Assembly: GCF_020783335.1 (NCBI RefSeq)
Contig: NZ_CP086068.1
Coordinates: 930,001 to 994,000, forward strand
DNA: 64,000 nt
Reading direction: 5' to 3'
Origin: Mucilaginibacter daejeonensis
GTDB taxonomy: Bacteria; Bacteroidota; Bacteroidia; Sphingobacteriales; Sphingobacteriaceae
In this document: one piece after another, positions 17,755-26,734 of the stretch
Layout: every line of letters starts with the position of its first letter
Numbering within the stretch: position 1 is the first letter of the stretch
The notes under the pieces: model-generated
Told to the model about the DNA's origin: nothing
The model's input: the letters and a program-made list of their open reading frames with translations, nothing else
The model's database searches: none
Position numbers and translations under genes: made by a program

Positions 17755-19626
17755 ATGAAAAAGATGAACAAAAATATAGTAGCAGGTATTGCCATTGCCG
17801 CGGTATTTGTGGCCGCAGGTTGTACCAAACGCAGTGAGTTGGTTCCTGAGTCGCCATCGAATTTCAGGCCCGATGTTACCCTGACCACGCCGGCCGCTTT
17901 TAAGTCGGCACTGGAAGCGTTGAATCCAAGTTTGCGTTTCGAGTTCTTCGGTGATTCGGCACCCTTACTCACGGAGTCTATCTTCACCGAATCGGCAGTG
18001 GAAGGAACTACTGATAAGACCACACCAGCACAGGACCTGAACGTGCGTATCACACCAACGGCCAACCTGGATAGCGATGATTATAACAAGATCGCCCGTT
18101 ACTGGTACGCCTGGTACGCTGGTATACACGATGCCAACGTGATCATTAGCCGTATCGATAACGCCGTGTGGCCTACCACCGGCGCCCGTAACCTTACGCT
18201 CGCCACCGCATACTTTCACCGTGCTTACCGTTACTACCGTTTGGTGCACGAATTTGGTGATGTGCCGTTGGTTTTAAAAGAAGAGCAAAGCGTGAACATC
18301 GGTTACTTTAGTACCCAGCGTATAGTGATCCTGAAAAAAATGAAAGAGGATCTTGAGTTCGCCGTGGCCAACCTGAACGATGCCAATGCCAAAGGCGATG
18401 TATCTAAAGGTGCCGCCGCTCACTTACTGGCTAAGGTGGACCTGGCCCTGGGCCTGTTCGACGAGGCTATAGCAGCCTGTAACGTCGCTATCAACGGTCC
18501 TTACAAATTAATGACCGCACGTTTTGGCGTGAATGGTACCGATGCCACCAAGAACGTGATCTGGGACCTTCACCGTCCGGAGAATAAAGCGATCTCTAAC
18601 AATACCGAGGCTTTATACGTGGTGCTTGACCGCGAGACGCTTGATGGCGCCACCCCTAACGGATCACAGGTGATGCGTAACTGCTGCCCGATGTGGCACA
18701 ACGGTACTATCCTGACCCCGGGAACATTGAAGCCGGGCATGTCTGACAAGGTGACCGAGGAAGTTCCGCTTACCTTGCTTTACGGACGTGGTATCGGTCG
18801 TTTGCGTGGTACACCATATGCCACTAAATACATCTGGACCGATAACACCGACCTGCGTCATGCCCCGGGCAACTGGATGAACATGACCGACCTGGTGTAT
18901 AACAACCCATCGATCAAAAGTACTGATGCTGCCTGGTATGGTAAAAAATTACAGGAGTATACCGCTGCCAATGTTAACCAGCGCTTTTTAAATGGCGCGC
19001 GCGATACCATCCGTGCATGGTTCGGCTGGCCGCATTACAAAGTATTCATCGGTTCGGCACAATACGCTACTGATAAATGGTGGAGCCCACCGCGTGGTAC
19101 CAATACCGACTGGTATGTGTTCCGCTTGGCCGAGACCTACCTGTTACGTGCTGAGGCGTACATTTGGAAGAACCAGTTAGGTTCGGCTATGAACGACATC
19201 AACGCTGTGCGTGCCCGTGCCCAGGCTCAGCTCATCACCGATCCAAGCACGGTGAACATCGGCACCATACTGGATGAGCGCCAGCGTGAGTTGTACTGGG
19301 AGGAGCCTCGTAAAACAGAGCTTACCCGTATGGCCTACATATTTGCACAAACCGGGCAAACCGCCTATAATGGTAAGGCTTATAACGTGGCCAACTTTGC
19401 TACCAGCAACTTCTTTTATGACCGCATCATGGAGAAGAACGATTTCTACAAAAATCCGGCTGTGATCACCAACTCAGGAAACCGTTACACCATTTCGGCC
19501 TATCACGTACTGTGGCCGATACCACAGCGCGAGATCGACCTGAACACCAATGGCCGCATCAATCAGAACAAAGGTTATGCTGGTGCTGAGCTTAACGTGG
19601 CACCATTGGATAAGATCGTGCCTTGA
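17755..19626 (+). CDS. SusD/RagB-family surface glycan-binding lipoprotein
   Basis: This 623-residue lipoprotein has a signal ending in the lipobox VAAGC (Cys at about residue 23) and is longer than typical SusD proteins (about 500-550). Family features: 'WYAWYAGIHDANVIISRID', 'YFHRAYRYYRLVHEFGDVPL', 'WYVFRLAETYLLRAEAYIW', 'MNDINAVRARAQ', 'DERQRELYWEEPRKTELTRM' and a C-terminal 'VLWPIPQREIDLNTNG'. It pairs with the SusC encoded 20 bp upstream and binds the glycan at the surface. The extra length sits mostly in the middle (about 290-420), where substrate-specific loops are found. A pair of hairpins follows the stop before the enzyme genes begin. Confidence 0.94.
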   Translation: MKKMNKNIVAGIAIAAVFVAAGCTKRSELVPESPSNFRPDVTLTTPAAFKSALEALNPSLRFEFFGDSAPLLTESIFTESAVEGTTDKTTPAQDLNVRITPTANLDSDDYNKIARYWYAWYAGIHDANVIISRIDNAVWPTTGARNLTLATAYFHRAYRYYRLVHEFGDVPLVLKEEQSVNIGYFSTQRIVILKKMKEDLEFAVANLNDANAKGDVSKGAAAHLLAKVDLALGLFDEAIAACNVAINGPYKLMTARFGVNGTDATKNVIWDLHRPENKAISNNTEALYVVLDRETLDGATPNGSQVMRNCCPMWHNGTILTPGTLKPGMSDKVTEEVPLTLLYGRGIGRLRGTPYATKYIWTDNTDLRHAPGNWMNMTDLVYNNPSIKSTDAAWYGKKLQEYTAANVNQRFLNGARDTIRAWFGWPHYKVFIGSAQYATDKWWSPPRGTNTDWYVFRLAETYLLRAEAYIWKNQLGSAMNDINAVRARAQAQLITDPSTVNIGTILDERQRELYWEEPRKTELTRMAYIFAQTGQTAYNGKAYNVANFATSNFFYDRIMEKNDFYKNPAVITNSGNRYTISAYHVLWPIPQREIDLNTNGRINQNKGYAGAELNVAPLDKIVP

Positions 19627-19639
19627 TCCATATAGCTTA

Positions 19640-19724
19640 GGCGTGTTACTGACACGCCACAAAATATAACCGACCCAAACCTTGTGCAGCCGCCACAGCC
19701 CTGATAAGGCTGGGCGGCTCACTT
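19640..19724 (+). terminator. two hairpins between susD and the enzyme genes
   Basis: The first hairpin has 7-bp arms GGCGTGT (19640-19646) and ACACGCC (19652-19658). The second pairs AGCCGCC plus CAGCC (19688-19700) with GGCTG plus GGCGGCT (19708-19719), with one bulged A, and is followed by CACTTTTATG. It ends just before the GH3 start. It looks like an internal attenuator or partial terminator. Confidence 0.6.
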
Positions 19725-19730
19725 TTATGA

Positions 19731-21992
19731 ATGTATATGCAAAGAACATTACTGTTGGCCCTGGCGCTTTCGGGGCTCAGCTATAACGCCATAGCGCAAA
19801 AGGCCAGGCCGGCCAACACACACTCGGTAGACGAGCGGGTTAACCAGTTGCTGGCTCAAATGACCCTTGAAGAAAAGGTAGGCCAATTGAATCAGTATAC
19901 CAGCGACCGTTTGGCTACCGGCCCGCTCACCGAGAATTCGAGCAAGTATGAAGATATAAAGACCGGCAAGGTTGGCTCGATGCTTAATGTGCGCGGCGCA
20001 AAGGATACCCGCATGGTACAGGAACTGGCCATGCGTTCGAGGTTAAAGATACCGCTGCTTTTCGGGCTGGATGTGATACACGGTTACCGCGTCACTTTCC
20101 CCATACCATTGGCCGAAGCTTCGTCATGGGATATGAAGGCAATCGAGACATCGGCCCGGGTGGCCGCTGCAGAATCGGCCGCGGCAGGTATACACTGGAC
20201 ATTCGCCCCAATGGTTGATATTGCCCGCGACCCACGCTGGGGCAGGGTGATGGAAGGAGCAGGTGAGGACACTTACCTCGGCTCAATGATCGCCAAGGCG
20301 CGGGTGAAAGGCTTCCAGGGCAAACAACTGGGTGACCTGGATGCCGTAATGGCTTGCGTGAAACACTTTGCCGCATACGGCGCTGCCATTGGCGGCCGCG
20401 ATTATAACTCAGTAGAAATGGGGGACCGAACGTTGTGGGAGACCTATCTGCCACCGTTCAAGGCCGCACTGGACGCAGGTGCTGCTACGTTCATGAACTC
20501 CTTCAACGATCTGAATGGCATTCCCGCCACCGGCAACAGCTATTTGCAGCGCGATATTTTGAAAGGCAAATGGGGCTTCACCGGTTTTGTGGTGAGCGAC
20601 TGGAGTTCGATCAAAGAGATGATCCCGCATGGTTTTGCCAAAGATCCTGCCCAGGCCGCGGAGATAGCCATTAAGGCCGGTAGTGATATGGACATGGAAG
20701 GCCGTGCATACATCACCAGCTTGGTCAAACTGGTTAATGATAAAAAGGTGGACGTGGCCATCATCGATGATGCCGTACGCCGCATCCTGCGTAAAAAATT
20801 TGAGCTTGGGCTTTTTGATGATCCTTACCGTTTCAGCAATGAGGCGCGTGAGAAAAAAGAGTTGAACAGTTATGCCAACCGCGCCAAAGCACGTGACGTG
20901 GCCAAGCGTAGCATCGTGCTATTAAAGAATGATGGTCAACTGCTGCCTTTATCAAAGAACACCAAGACCATTGCCGTGATCGGCCCCTTGGGTAGGTCAA
21001 ATATCGATATGATGGGCTTTTGGTCGGTCAAGTGGGATAACGATAAACTGGTATCGGTTTACGAAGGTTTGGAGAACAAACTGGGTAAGAATACCAAGTT
21101 GTTATATGCCAAAGGCTGCGGTATCACCGATACTTCAAAAGCCGGTTTTGCAGAAGCCGTTGCTACTGCCAAACAAGCCGATGTGGTGATCATGGCCGTT
21201 GGCGAGGCTTATGATATGAGCGGCGAAGCCAAAAGCAAGGCTAATATCCACATACCGGGCGTGCAGGAAGAACTGGTGAAGGCCGTACAAGCCACGGGCA
21301 AGCCGGTGGTGGTGCTCACCATGTCGGGCCGGCCAATGATCTTCAACTGGATCGCCGATAATGCTAAAGCCATACTGCACACCTGGTGGTTAGGCAGCGA
21401 GGCGGGTAATGCCATTGCTGATGTATTGTTCGGTGATTATGATCCCGCCGGTAAACTGACCATGAGCTTCCCACGCAGCGAAGGACAGATCCCGGTGTAT
21501 TACAACCACAAAAGTACAGGGCGTCCATCTCCGACCGATCTGGCAGGCAGTTACCGTTCAGGTTATCTCGACATGCCCAACAGTCCACGATATGCGTTCG
21601 GGTACGGTTTGAGTTACACCACCTTTGAGCTGAGTGATCTTAAGCTGGATAAAAAAGCTTTTGTAGATACCGATTCCATCACCGTGACCTGTAATCTCAA
21701 AAACACCGGTAAATACGCCGGCGAAGAGGTGGTACAGCTTTATCTGCAGGATGTGGTGGCCAGCGTGACGCGACCTGTACAGGAGCTAAAAGGCTTTGAA
21801 AAGGTATCATTAAAGCCGGGCGAAAGCAAGACGATCAAATTTGTGATCAACAAGGAGATGCTGTCGTTCTATGATCAGCAAATGAAGTGGACCGCCGAAC
21901 CGGGCGAGTTCAAATTAATGATCGGAAATTCTTCGGACCATATCACCTTACGTACTAACTTTGAGTTGACCGACCGGTCCGCGAACCAATGA
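19731..21992 (+). CDS. periplasmic GH3 beta-glucosidase (BglX-like)
   Basis: This 753-residue protein has a signal peptide ending 'NAIAQ' (about residue 23); the ATG at 19737 is an alternative start. Three GH3 domains follow: the TIM barrel with 'EKVGQLNQ', 'PLLFGLDVIHGYRVTFPIPL', 'VKHFAAYGA' (about 210) and the nucleophile Asp290 in 'VVSDWSS'; the alpha/beta sandwich with the acid/base Glu in 'MSGEAKSK'; and a C-terminal fibronectin-III-like domain ('YAFGYGLSYTTFE', 'VQLYLQD', 'LKGFEKVSLKPGES'). GH3 enzymes of this type release terminal beta-linked glucose or related sugars from oligosaccharides. In this operon with a lyase and a GH88 it probably trims neutral residues from lyase products. 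It is full length, with no missing key residue noticed. Confidence 0.95.
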   Translation: MYMQRTLLLALALSGLSYNAIAQKARPANTHSVDERVNQLLAQMTLEEKVGQLNQYTSDRLATGPLTENSSKYEDIKTGKVGSMLNVRGAKDTRMVQELAMRSRLKIPLLFGLDVIHGYRVTFPIPLAEASSWDMKAIETSARVAAAESAAAGIHWTFAPMVDIARDPRWGRVMEGAGEDTYLGSMIAKARVKGFQGKQLGDLDAVMACVKHFAAYGAAIGGRDYNSVEMGDRTLWETYLPPFKAALDAGAATFMNSFNDLNGIPATGNSYLQRDILKGKWGFTGFVVSDWSSIKEMIPHGFAKDPAQAAEIAIKAGSDMDMEGRAYITSLVKLVNDKKVDVAIIDDAVRRILRKKFELGLFDDPYRFSNEAREKKELNSYANRAKARDVAKRSIVLLKNDGQLLPLSKNTKTIAVIGPLGRSNIDMMGFWSVKWDNDKLVSVYEGLENKLGKNTKLLYAKGCGITDTSKAGFAEAVATAKQADVVIMAVGEAYDMSGEAKSKANIHIPGVQEELVKAVQATGKPVVVLTMSGRPMIFNWIADNAKAILHTWWLGSEAGNAIADVLFGDYDPAGKLTMSFPRSEGQIPVYYNHKSTGRPSPTDLAGSYRSGYLDMPNSPRYAFGYGLSYTTFELSDLKLDKKAFVDTDSITVTCNLKNTGKYAGEEVVQLYLQDVVASVTRPVQELKGFEKVSLKPGESKTIKFVINKEMLSFYDQQMKWTAEPGEFKLMIGNSSDHITLRTNFELTDRSANQ

Positions 21993-22002
21993 TAATTACC
22001 GT

Positions 22003-23091
22003 ATGAGAAAAGCTATCGCTCCTTTGCTGCTATTGATAGGTATGACCGTTACGGCCCAGGCGCAATTTGTAAGCCTGACCGCCGGTGAGGTCAAAAAGTT
22101 AAAACAGGCGATCGACACCGATCACCAGGTGAAACGACAATTCGAGGTGTTTGAAAAGACAGCCCGGAAGGCTTTGGCCGAAACACCCGGTCCGGTAGCC
22201 TTGGTACACTCACAAGGCTTACTGATGGGCGATCCGGTCAAAACGGCGAGCCTTAAGGCAGTGGAGGACGGACCAAAGGTATATGCCCTGGCGCTTTGCT
22301 CAAGGCTTTATGATAACCGCGACTATCTCAAAAAGGCCATTGATTACCTGCTGGCCTGGGCCAAAGTGAACAAGCCCAACGGCGACCCGATCGATGAGAC
22401 CAAGCTGGAAGAATTCTTTACCGGCTATGACCTTATCCGTGATCAGATAAGTAAGGCCGACCGCAAGCTGATCGATACCTGGATGGAAAGCATAGCCGTG
22501 GCCGAGATCAACAGCCCCTTCGCCAGACCCGATAAGTCGACCGCCAAGAACAACTGGAACTCGCATCGGATCAAGGTGATCGCGCAGGTGGTGTACGCCA
22601 TTCACGCCGACCGCTATCGTGATACGGTGAACAAGCTGGTCGAACAGCAACTGGTACAGAACCTGTACGAGGACGGTTCCAGCTATGACTTTGCCGAGCG
22701 CGATGCTTTGCATTACCACATTTACACCCTCGAGCCATTGCTAAAAGCCATGATCGCCGTACAGCGGGGTAGCGGTAAGAATTATTATGCTTTTGTATCG
22801 CCAACAGGCTCATCGGTACAGCGGTCGGTGCAGTTCCTGCTACCATTCGTCACCGGCGTGAAAAAGCACGGCGAATTTGCCAACAGTAAGGTCAAGTTCG
22901 ACCGCGACCGTGCCGCCAACGGTGAGAAAGGCTACGTGGCTGGTCATCCGTTCGAGCCCAAGAATGGTATCATCGTACTATCGCTGGCCGATCACTTTGA
23001 TCCGCTGATGGTGAAGGTCGTTAAACAGGTGATGGGCGATCAATACCTCGACTGGCAACTGGTGCTCAACCGCGTTCAAAAAGCTAAATAG
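22003..23091 (+). CDS. alginate-lyase-family polysaccharide lyase (uronan lyase)
   Basis: This 362-residue protein has a signal peptide ending 'AQAQ' (about residue 21). It is all-helical in character and shows the Alginate_lyase-family (alpha/alpha toroid) signatures 'FFTGYDLIRDQIS' (138-150), 'KNNWNSHRIKVIAQ' (182-195, the Asn-rich/His motif) and 'ERDALHYHIYTLEPL' (232-246, His/Tyr catalytic region). Such lyases cleave 1,4-linked uronic acids by beta-elimination, leaving a 4,5-unsaturated end. The sequence is closer in feel to the Bacteroidota PL38-like group than to classical PL5, but I could not run a family search. Placed 10 bp after GH3 and just before a GH88 that removes unsaturated uronates, it fits glucuronan- or alginate-like substrates. 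Confidence 0.82.
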   Translation: MRKAIAPLLLLIGMTVTAQAQFVSLTAGEVKKLKQAIDTDHQVKRQFEVFEKTARKALAETPGPVALVHSQGLLMGDPVKTASLKAVEDGPKVYALALCSRLYDNRDYLKKAIDYLLAWAKVNKPNGDPIDETKLEEFFTGYDLIRDQISKADRKLIDTWMESIAVAEINSPFARPDKSTAKNNWNSHRIKVIAQVVYAIHADRYRDTVNKLVEQQLVQNLYEDGSSYDFAERDALHYHIYTLEPLLKAMIAVQRGSGKNYYAFVSPTGSSVQRSVQFLLPFVTGVKKHGEFANSKVKFDRDRAANGEKGYVAGHPFEPKNGIIVLSLADHFDPLMVKVVKQVMGDQYLDWQLVLNRVQKAK

Positions 23092-23124
23092 TAGCTCTCT
23101 TAAGAATAATGACACTCAAACCAA

Positions 23125-24333
23125 ATGATGAAGAAGATACATTTAACCTTAGCGCTCGGCATGCTGGTCACGGCAGCCAGCGCGCAACACAACGCCAAGA
23201 AAGCTATCCCATTTGCAGAAAAGCAAACGGACGTGATGCTCAAAGCAATTCCGCAGGCCAAAGAAAAAGCTACCAAACCGAATGTGGTATCGCCACGTAC
23301 GCTAAACGCGGCCGGCGAACTGGTCATGATCCCCTCACGTGATTGGGTGAGCGGCTTCTTCCCCGGCGAATTGTGGTACCTTTTCGAGTATACCCATGAT
23401 CAAAAATGGAAGGATGCTGCCAAGACCTACACCGCTTTCATCGAGCCGGAACAATTTGACAAGGGAACCCACGACGTAGGTTTCAAGATCTATTGCAGCG
23501 TAGGCAACGGTTACCGTTTGACCAAGGATGCCCACTACAAGGATGTGATCATCCAGGCGGCTAAAACCTTGAGCACCCGTTTCAACCCTAAAGTAGGCGC
23601 GATCAAATCATGGGACGGGCGCAAAGAATGGCCTTACCCGGTGATCATTGATAACATGATGAACCTGGAACTGTTGTTCGAGGCCAGCAAGCTATCGGGC
23701 GATACCTCGTTCCGCAATATTGCCATCAAGCATGCCAACACCACCATGAAGAACCACTTTCGCCCTGACTTTAGCTCGTACCACGTGATCGATTATGATC
23801 CGCAAACAGGCGCTGCGGTACACAAACAGACCCATCAGGGCTACGCCGATGCATCGGCCTGGGCAAGGGGACAAGGCTGGGGTTTGTACGGTTACACCTT
23901 GTGCTACCGCGAGACCAAAGATCCTAAGTACCTCAAGCAGGCCGAAGCGATCGCCAAGTTCATCATGACCAACCCTAACATGCCGGCCGATAAGGTACCT
24001 TACTGGGACTTTAACGCGCCCGATATCCCGAACGCACCACGTGATGCTTCGGCGGCGGCGATCATGGCCTCAGCCTTGTATGAGTTGAGCACTTACGGCA
24101 AGAACGGCAAGCAATACCGCAAAATGGCCGATGAGATGACCAATAGCCTGAGTAAGAACTATCAGGCCAAGCCGGGCGAAAGTCAGGGTTTTATATTGCT
24201 GCACAGCACCGGTCACAAACCGGCCAACAGCGAGATCGATGTGCCCATCAGCTACGCCGACTATTACTACCTCGAAGCGATGCTGCGTCAGGACCGCCTC
24301 GAGAAAGGTAAGCCTGTGATCGCGGTAAATTGA
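23125..24333 (+). CDS. GH88 unsaturated glucuronyl hydrolase
   Basis: This 402-residue protein has a signal peptide ending 'AASAQ' (about residue 21). GH88 enzymes hydrate the double bond of 4,5-unsaturated uronic acid at the non-reducing end of lyase products, releasing it as a keto sugar. The key Asp pair is visible: Asp117 in 'THDVGF' and Asp176 in 'IIDNMMNLELLF'. Other signatures are 'THQGYADASAWARGQGWGLY', 'RDASAAAIMASALYEL' and the C-terminal 'EIDVPISYADYYYLEA'. It closes the operon and works directly after the upstream polysaccharide lyase, making the locus a self-consistent uronan degradation set. A shared bidirectional terminator follows. Confidence 0.95.
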   Translation: MMKKIHLTLALGMLVTAASAQHNAKKAIPFAEKQTDVMLKAIPQAKEKATKPNVVSPRTLNAAGELVMIPSRDWVSGFFPGELWYLFEYTHDQKWKDAAKTYTAFIEPEQFDKGTHDVGFKIYCSVGNGYRLTKDAHYKDVIIQAAKTLSTRFNPKVGAIKSWDGRKEWPYPVIIDNMMNLELLFEASKLSGDTSFRNIAIKHANTTMKNHFRPDFSSYHVIDYDPQTGAAVHKQTHQGYADASAWARGQGWGLYGYTLCYRETKDPKYLKQAEAIAKFIMTNPNMPADKVPYWDFNAPDIPNAPRDASAAAIMASALYELSTYGKNGKQYRKMADEMTNSLSKNYQAKPGESQGFILLHSTGHKPANSEIDVPISYADYYYLEAMLRQDRLEKGKPVIAVN

Positions 24334-24350
24334 TCTGTTATCCCACAAAA

Positions 24351-24386
24351 AAGTCCGGCATTTCTGTATAAATGCCGGGCTTTTGT
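24351..24386. terminator. bidirectional terminator between convergent operons
   Basis: A 13-bp stem with one G-T pair (24351-24363 with 24370-24382, core CCGGCATTT/AAATGCCGG) has a 6-nt loop and T-rich flanks on both strands. It serves the GH88 operon from the left and the PRPP synthetase gene from the right. Confidence 0.85.
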
Positions 24387-24397
24387 ATTGATAGTGA

Positions 24398-25315
24398 TCA
24401 GATCACGGAGGCGATCAGTTTGTCGATGCTGCGTACCTCTACAAAATCATCGTTGATGTGCTGGGTGTTCACATGCGAGTCGGTGCAGATCAATTTTTTG
24501 ATCAGGCCTGAGTCGCGCAGCTTGTTGATGCCATCATTAACGAACAGGCCGTGGGTAGTGATCACGTAGATGTCGCCTGCGCCCGCTTCTTTGTAGGTCT
24601 TGGCGGCGTTGATAATGCTGCCTCCCGAACGGATCATGTCGTCGTAGATCACTACTGTTTTGCCGGCCACATCAGCGTTAATAGCGCTTACCTCTGTATG
24701 GTCGCCTTTAAGGCGGCGTTTAAGGATGAAGGCGGCGCTTACACCCATATCGTTGGCCAATGATTCTACCCATTTGGCGCGGCCCGCATCAGTGCTGGCC
24801 ATCACCAGGTCGGTGCCGCCGTATTGGCGTGCCGCCTCGATCACCAGGTCCTTGCAGTAAACATGTACCGGGTACAGGTCGTGCTCAAAGTAATATTGAA
24901 TGCCCTCGGAGTGCAGGTCGAACAGTAACACCTTGTTGCCCCGGTTAGATCGCGGGATGGATGATAGTAAACGAGCCCTGGTCTTGGCGGTCACGATCTC
25001 GCCACTTAATACCGCACGTTCCATGGTAGAGTAGCCAAAGTATGGGATCACCAGCGTTAGCGAGTTGGCGCCATAGCTTACTAAGGAGGAAGCAAGGTCG
25101 TACAGTTCGAGCATGGCCTCATCGCTCACCGTACCGCCGATCAGTACCACATCGCGCCCGTCAACTGGCGATATGATGCGCTGGTAACGTTCACCGTCCG
25201 TAAAGTGGTTCACCTCGAGTATCCCTTTTTCCATATCGGTGCAGGCCAGTACCCGCTCGGCCAGGTAGGTATATTCTTTTATAGCGAACAGTAGCTTTTT
25301 CATATTAGCGGTCAT
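24398..25315 (-). CDS. prs: ribose-phosphate pyrophosphokinase (PRPP synthetase)
   Basis: This enzyme makes phosphoribosyl pyrophosphate from ribose 5-phosphate and ATP. The 305-residue product shows 'FTDGERYQRI', 'VIPYFGYSTMERAV' (the ATP-binding region of the family), 'LLFDLHSEGIQYYFE' (metal-binding Asp-His), and the PRPP loop 'VVIYDDMIRSGGSI'. The sequence diverges from the usual housekeeping PRPP synthetase and is about ten residues shorter. It ends the NAD salvage operon, where it can supply PRPP to the nicotinamide phosphoribosyltransferase encoded just upstream. The ATG at 25315 overlaps that gene by 11 bp; an internal ATG at 25303 (MKKLLFAIKEY) would avoid overlap and is equally plausible. 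Confidence 0.92.
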   Translation of the reverse strand: MTANMKKLLFAIKEYTYLAERVLACTDMEKGILEVNHFTDGERYQRIISPVDGRDVVLIGGTVSDEAMLELYDLASSLVSYGANSLTLVIPYFGYSTMERAVLSGEIVTAKTRARLLSSIPRSNRGNKVLLFDLHSEGIQYYFEHDLYPVHVYCKDLVIEAARQYGGTDLVMASTDAGRAKWVESLANDMGVSAAFILKRRLKGDHTEVSAINADVAGKTVVIYDDMIRSGGSIINAAKTYKEAGAGDIYVITTHGLFVNDGINKLRDSGLIKKLICTDSHVNTQHINDDFVEVRSIDKLIASVI

Positions 25316-26723
25316 TTAGGTTGGCTTTTACCTGCTCAAAGGTAAGGGTATCGGTCAATTTGCCGTTCTCAAAAACGGTGTGTAATTGGTCAGGCACTTC
25401 GGGGAGAGTGTCCTCGTTCACGGTTCGGTAAGTGCCATCAGTTTTAACCAGCTTTAAACGTCCGCTCTTGCTCTTTTTAAAACTTGGTGTGATGTTTCCG
25501 TTCTTGTCCATTTCGGTCGGGCTCTTTTCAACAGCTATTTGTTGGCCGTTCACCACTGCGCTGCTGCATTTGAGGGCAAAACGCTGGGTGTCACGGTCCA
25601 CCTTTTGCAGTAATGCGCCGCCCATACCCAAAACCAGGTTCTCGGCGCTGATCTGGTGTTCTTTCAACGCTTCGTAGATGCTGTTGATGGCGTCGTAATT
25701 CACACCGTCGCCCTGAATCACCCGTAGTTGCGGTGGAAGCACCTTGTAGCCTTTGGCATTGGTGGTGAACCCGAACTTGTCAAATAATATCTCGAATATA
25801 GCAAGTAACGTCCTGATCGGGTCGCCGCTATCGGGGCGGATCACCAGGGTGCCTTGCCGGTTCATGATCTCGTCGTGCAGTTCGGTTCCCCAGTAGTCGC
25901 TGCAAGCCTTGAAGATGTTATAGCTGTCAGACACGCAGGCCACCGTTCCGGTAGGGAAGGTGCGCAATACATGGCGGAATATCTCTAATTCGCCCTCGCG
26001 GCCAAGCAGCGTGCAAATGCTGTGCTCGGTGGCCGGTATGCTCAGGCCATATACCTTTTGCGTATCATAATACTTCATGGCCAGGCGGCTGCCGGCTAGG
26101 TTATCGCTGCCGCTGAAGCTCAGCAGGTGGGCGGCCCCGCCGATGCCGGCACCTTCCACGCTGCTCACCCCTCGGAAGCCAAAATCGTTCAGTGCAAAGT
26201 CGATACCTGCTTCGGAGCCCTCGGTAGCGGTCTCCTGATAATACCGGGCGATCAGCTTTCTGGTCTCGGCACTCAGCGTGGCAACGGTACACGGATACCA
26301 TACCTGCATCAGCAAGGTCTCTAAAAAGTTAGGCAGCCAGTAGCACTCGGGGTCGGTGTTCTCAATGGTCATCAACACGTTGCTGATAGGCACCGCGGTA
26401 CCCTCGGCAACGGCTTTGATCTTTACAGGCAGGTGGCCGTCGTACTTGTCAATGATGTATTGGAACTTGCTGCGGTCGAACACATCATCGCGGCCGAACA
26501 CCTGTGGTAAAAAGGCATCTGCCTCATCAACGTCTTGCTGGGTAAAGGCCTGGCCCTCCAGGTACTCCTTCAAAAAGTATTGCAGACCGAAGAAAACGGT
26601 ATTATCGAACATGCCACCACGGCTTTCAAGGTAACTATAGATCTGCGTGGTACCAGGGTAGTATAATTTATGGTGAGCGTATTTATAGGCATCGGCCAGT
26701 AAGATCAAATTCTCGCGTTTCAT
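25305..26723 (-). CDS. nadV: nicotinamide phosphoribosyltransferase
   Basis: NadV/NAMPT converts nicotinamide and PRPP to nicotinamide mononucleotide. I choose the ATG at 26723 (MKRENLILLADAYK); an upstream ATG at 26732 adds three residues. The 472-residue product keeps the residues that define NAMPT: the substrate-specifying Asp in 'NDFGFRGVSS', the phosphorylated His in 'PATEHSICTLLG', 'ACVSDSYNIFKACSDYWG', and 'VIRPDSGDP'. These align well with the animal enzyme as I know it, which points to nicotinamide rather than nicotinate as substrate. It is in an operon with NadM-Nudix (gap about 11 bp) upstream and PRPP synthetase downstream, which covers nicotinamide to NAD in two steps. Confidence 0.95.
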   Translation of the reverse strand: MKRENLILLADAYKYAHHKLYYPGTTQIYSYLESRGGMFDNTVFFGLQYFLKEYLEGQAFTQQDVDEADAFLPQVFGRDDVFDRSKFQYIIDKYDGHLPVKIKAVAEGTAVPISNVLMTIENTDPECYWLPNFLETLLMQVWYPCTVATLSAETRKLIARYYQETATEGSEAGIDFALNDFGFRGVSSVEGAGIGGAAHLLSFSGSDNLAGSRLAMKYYDTQKVYGLSIPATEHSICTLLGREGELEIFRHVLRTFPTGTVACVSDSYNIFKACSDYWGTELHDEIMNRQGTLVIRPDSGDPIRTLLAIFEILFDKFGFTTNAKGYKVLPPQLRVIQGDGVNYDAINSIYEALKEHQISAENLVLGMGGALLQKVDRDTQRFALKCSSAVVNGQQIAVEKSPTEMDKNGNITPSFKKSKSGRLKLVKTDGTYRTVNEDTLPEVPDQLHTVFENGKLTDTLTFEQVKANLNDR

Positions 26724-26734
26724 GGCTATCATGT

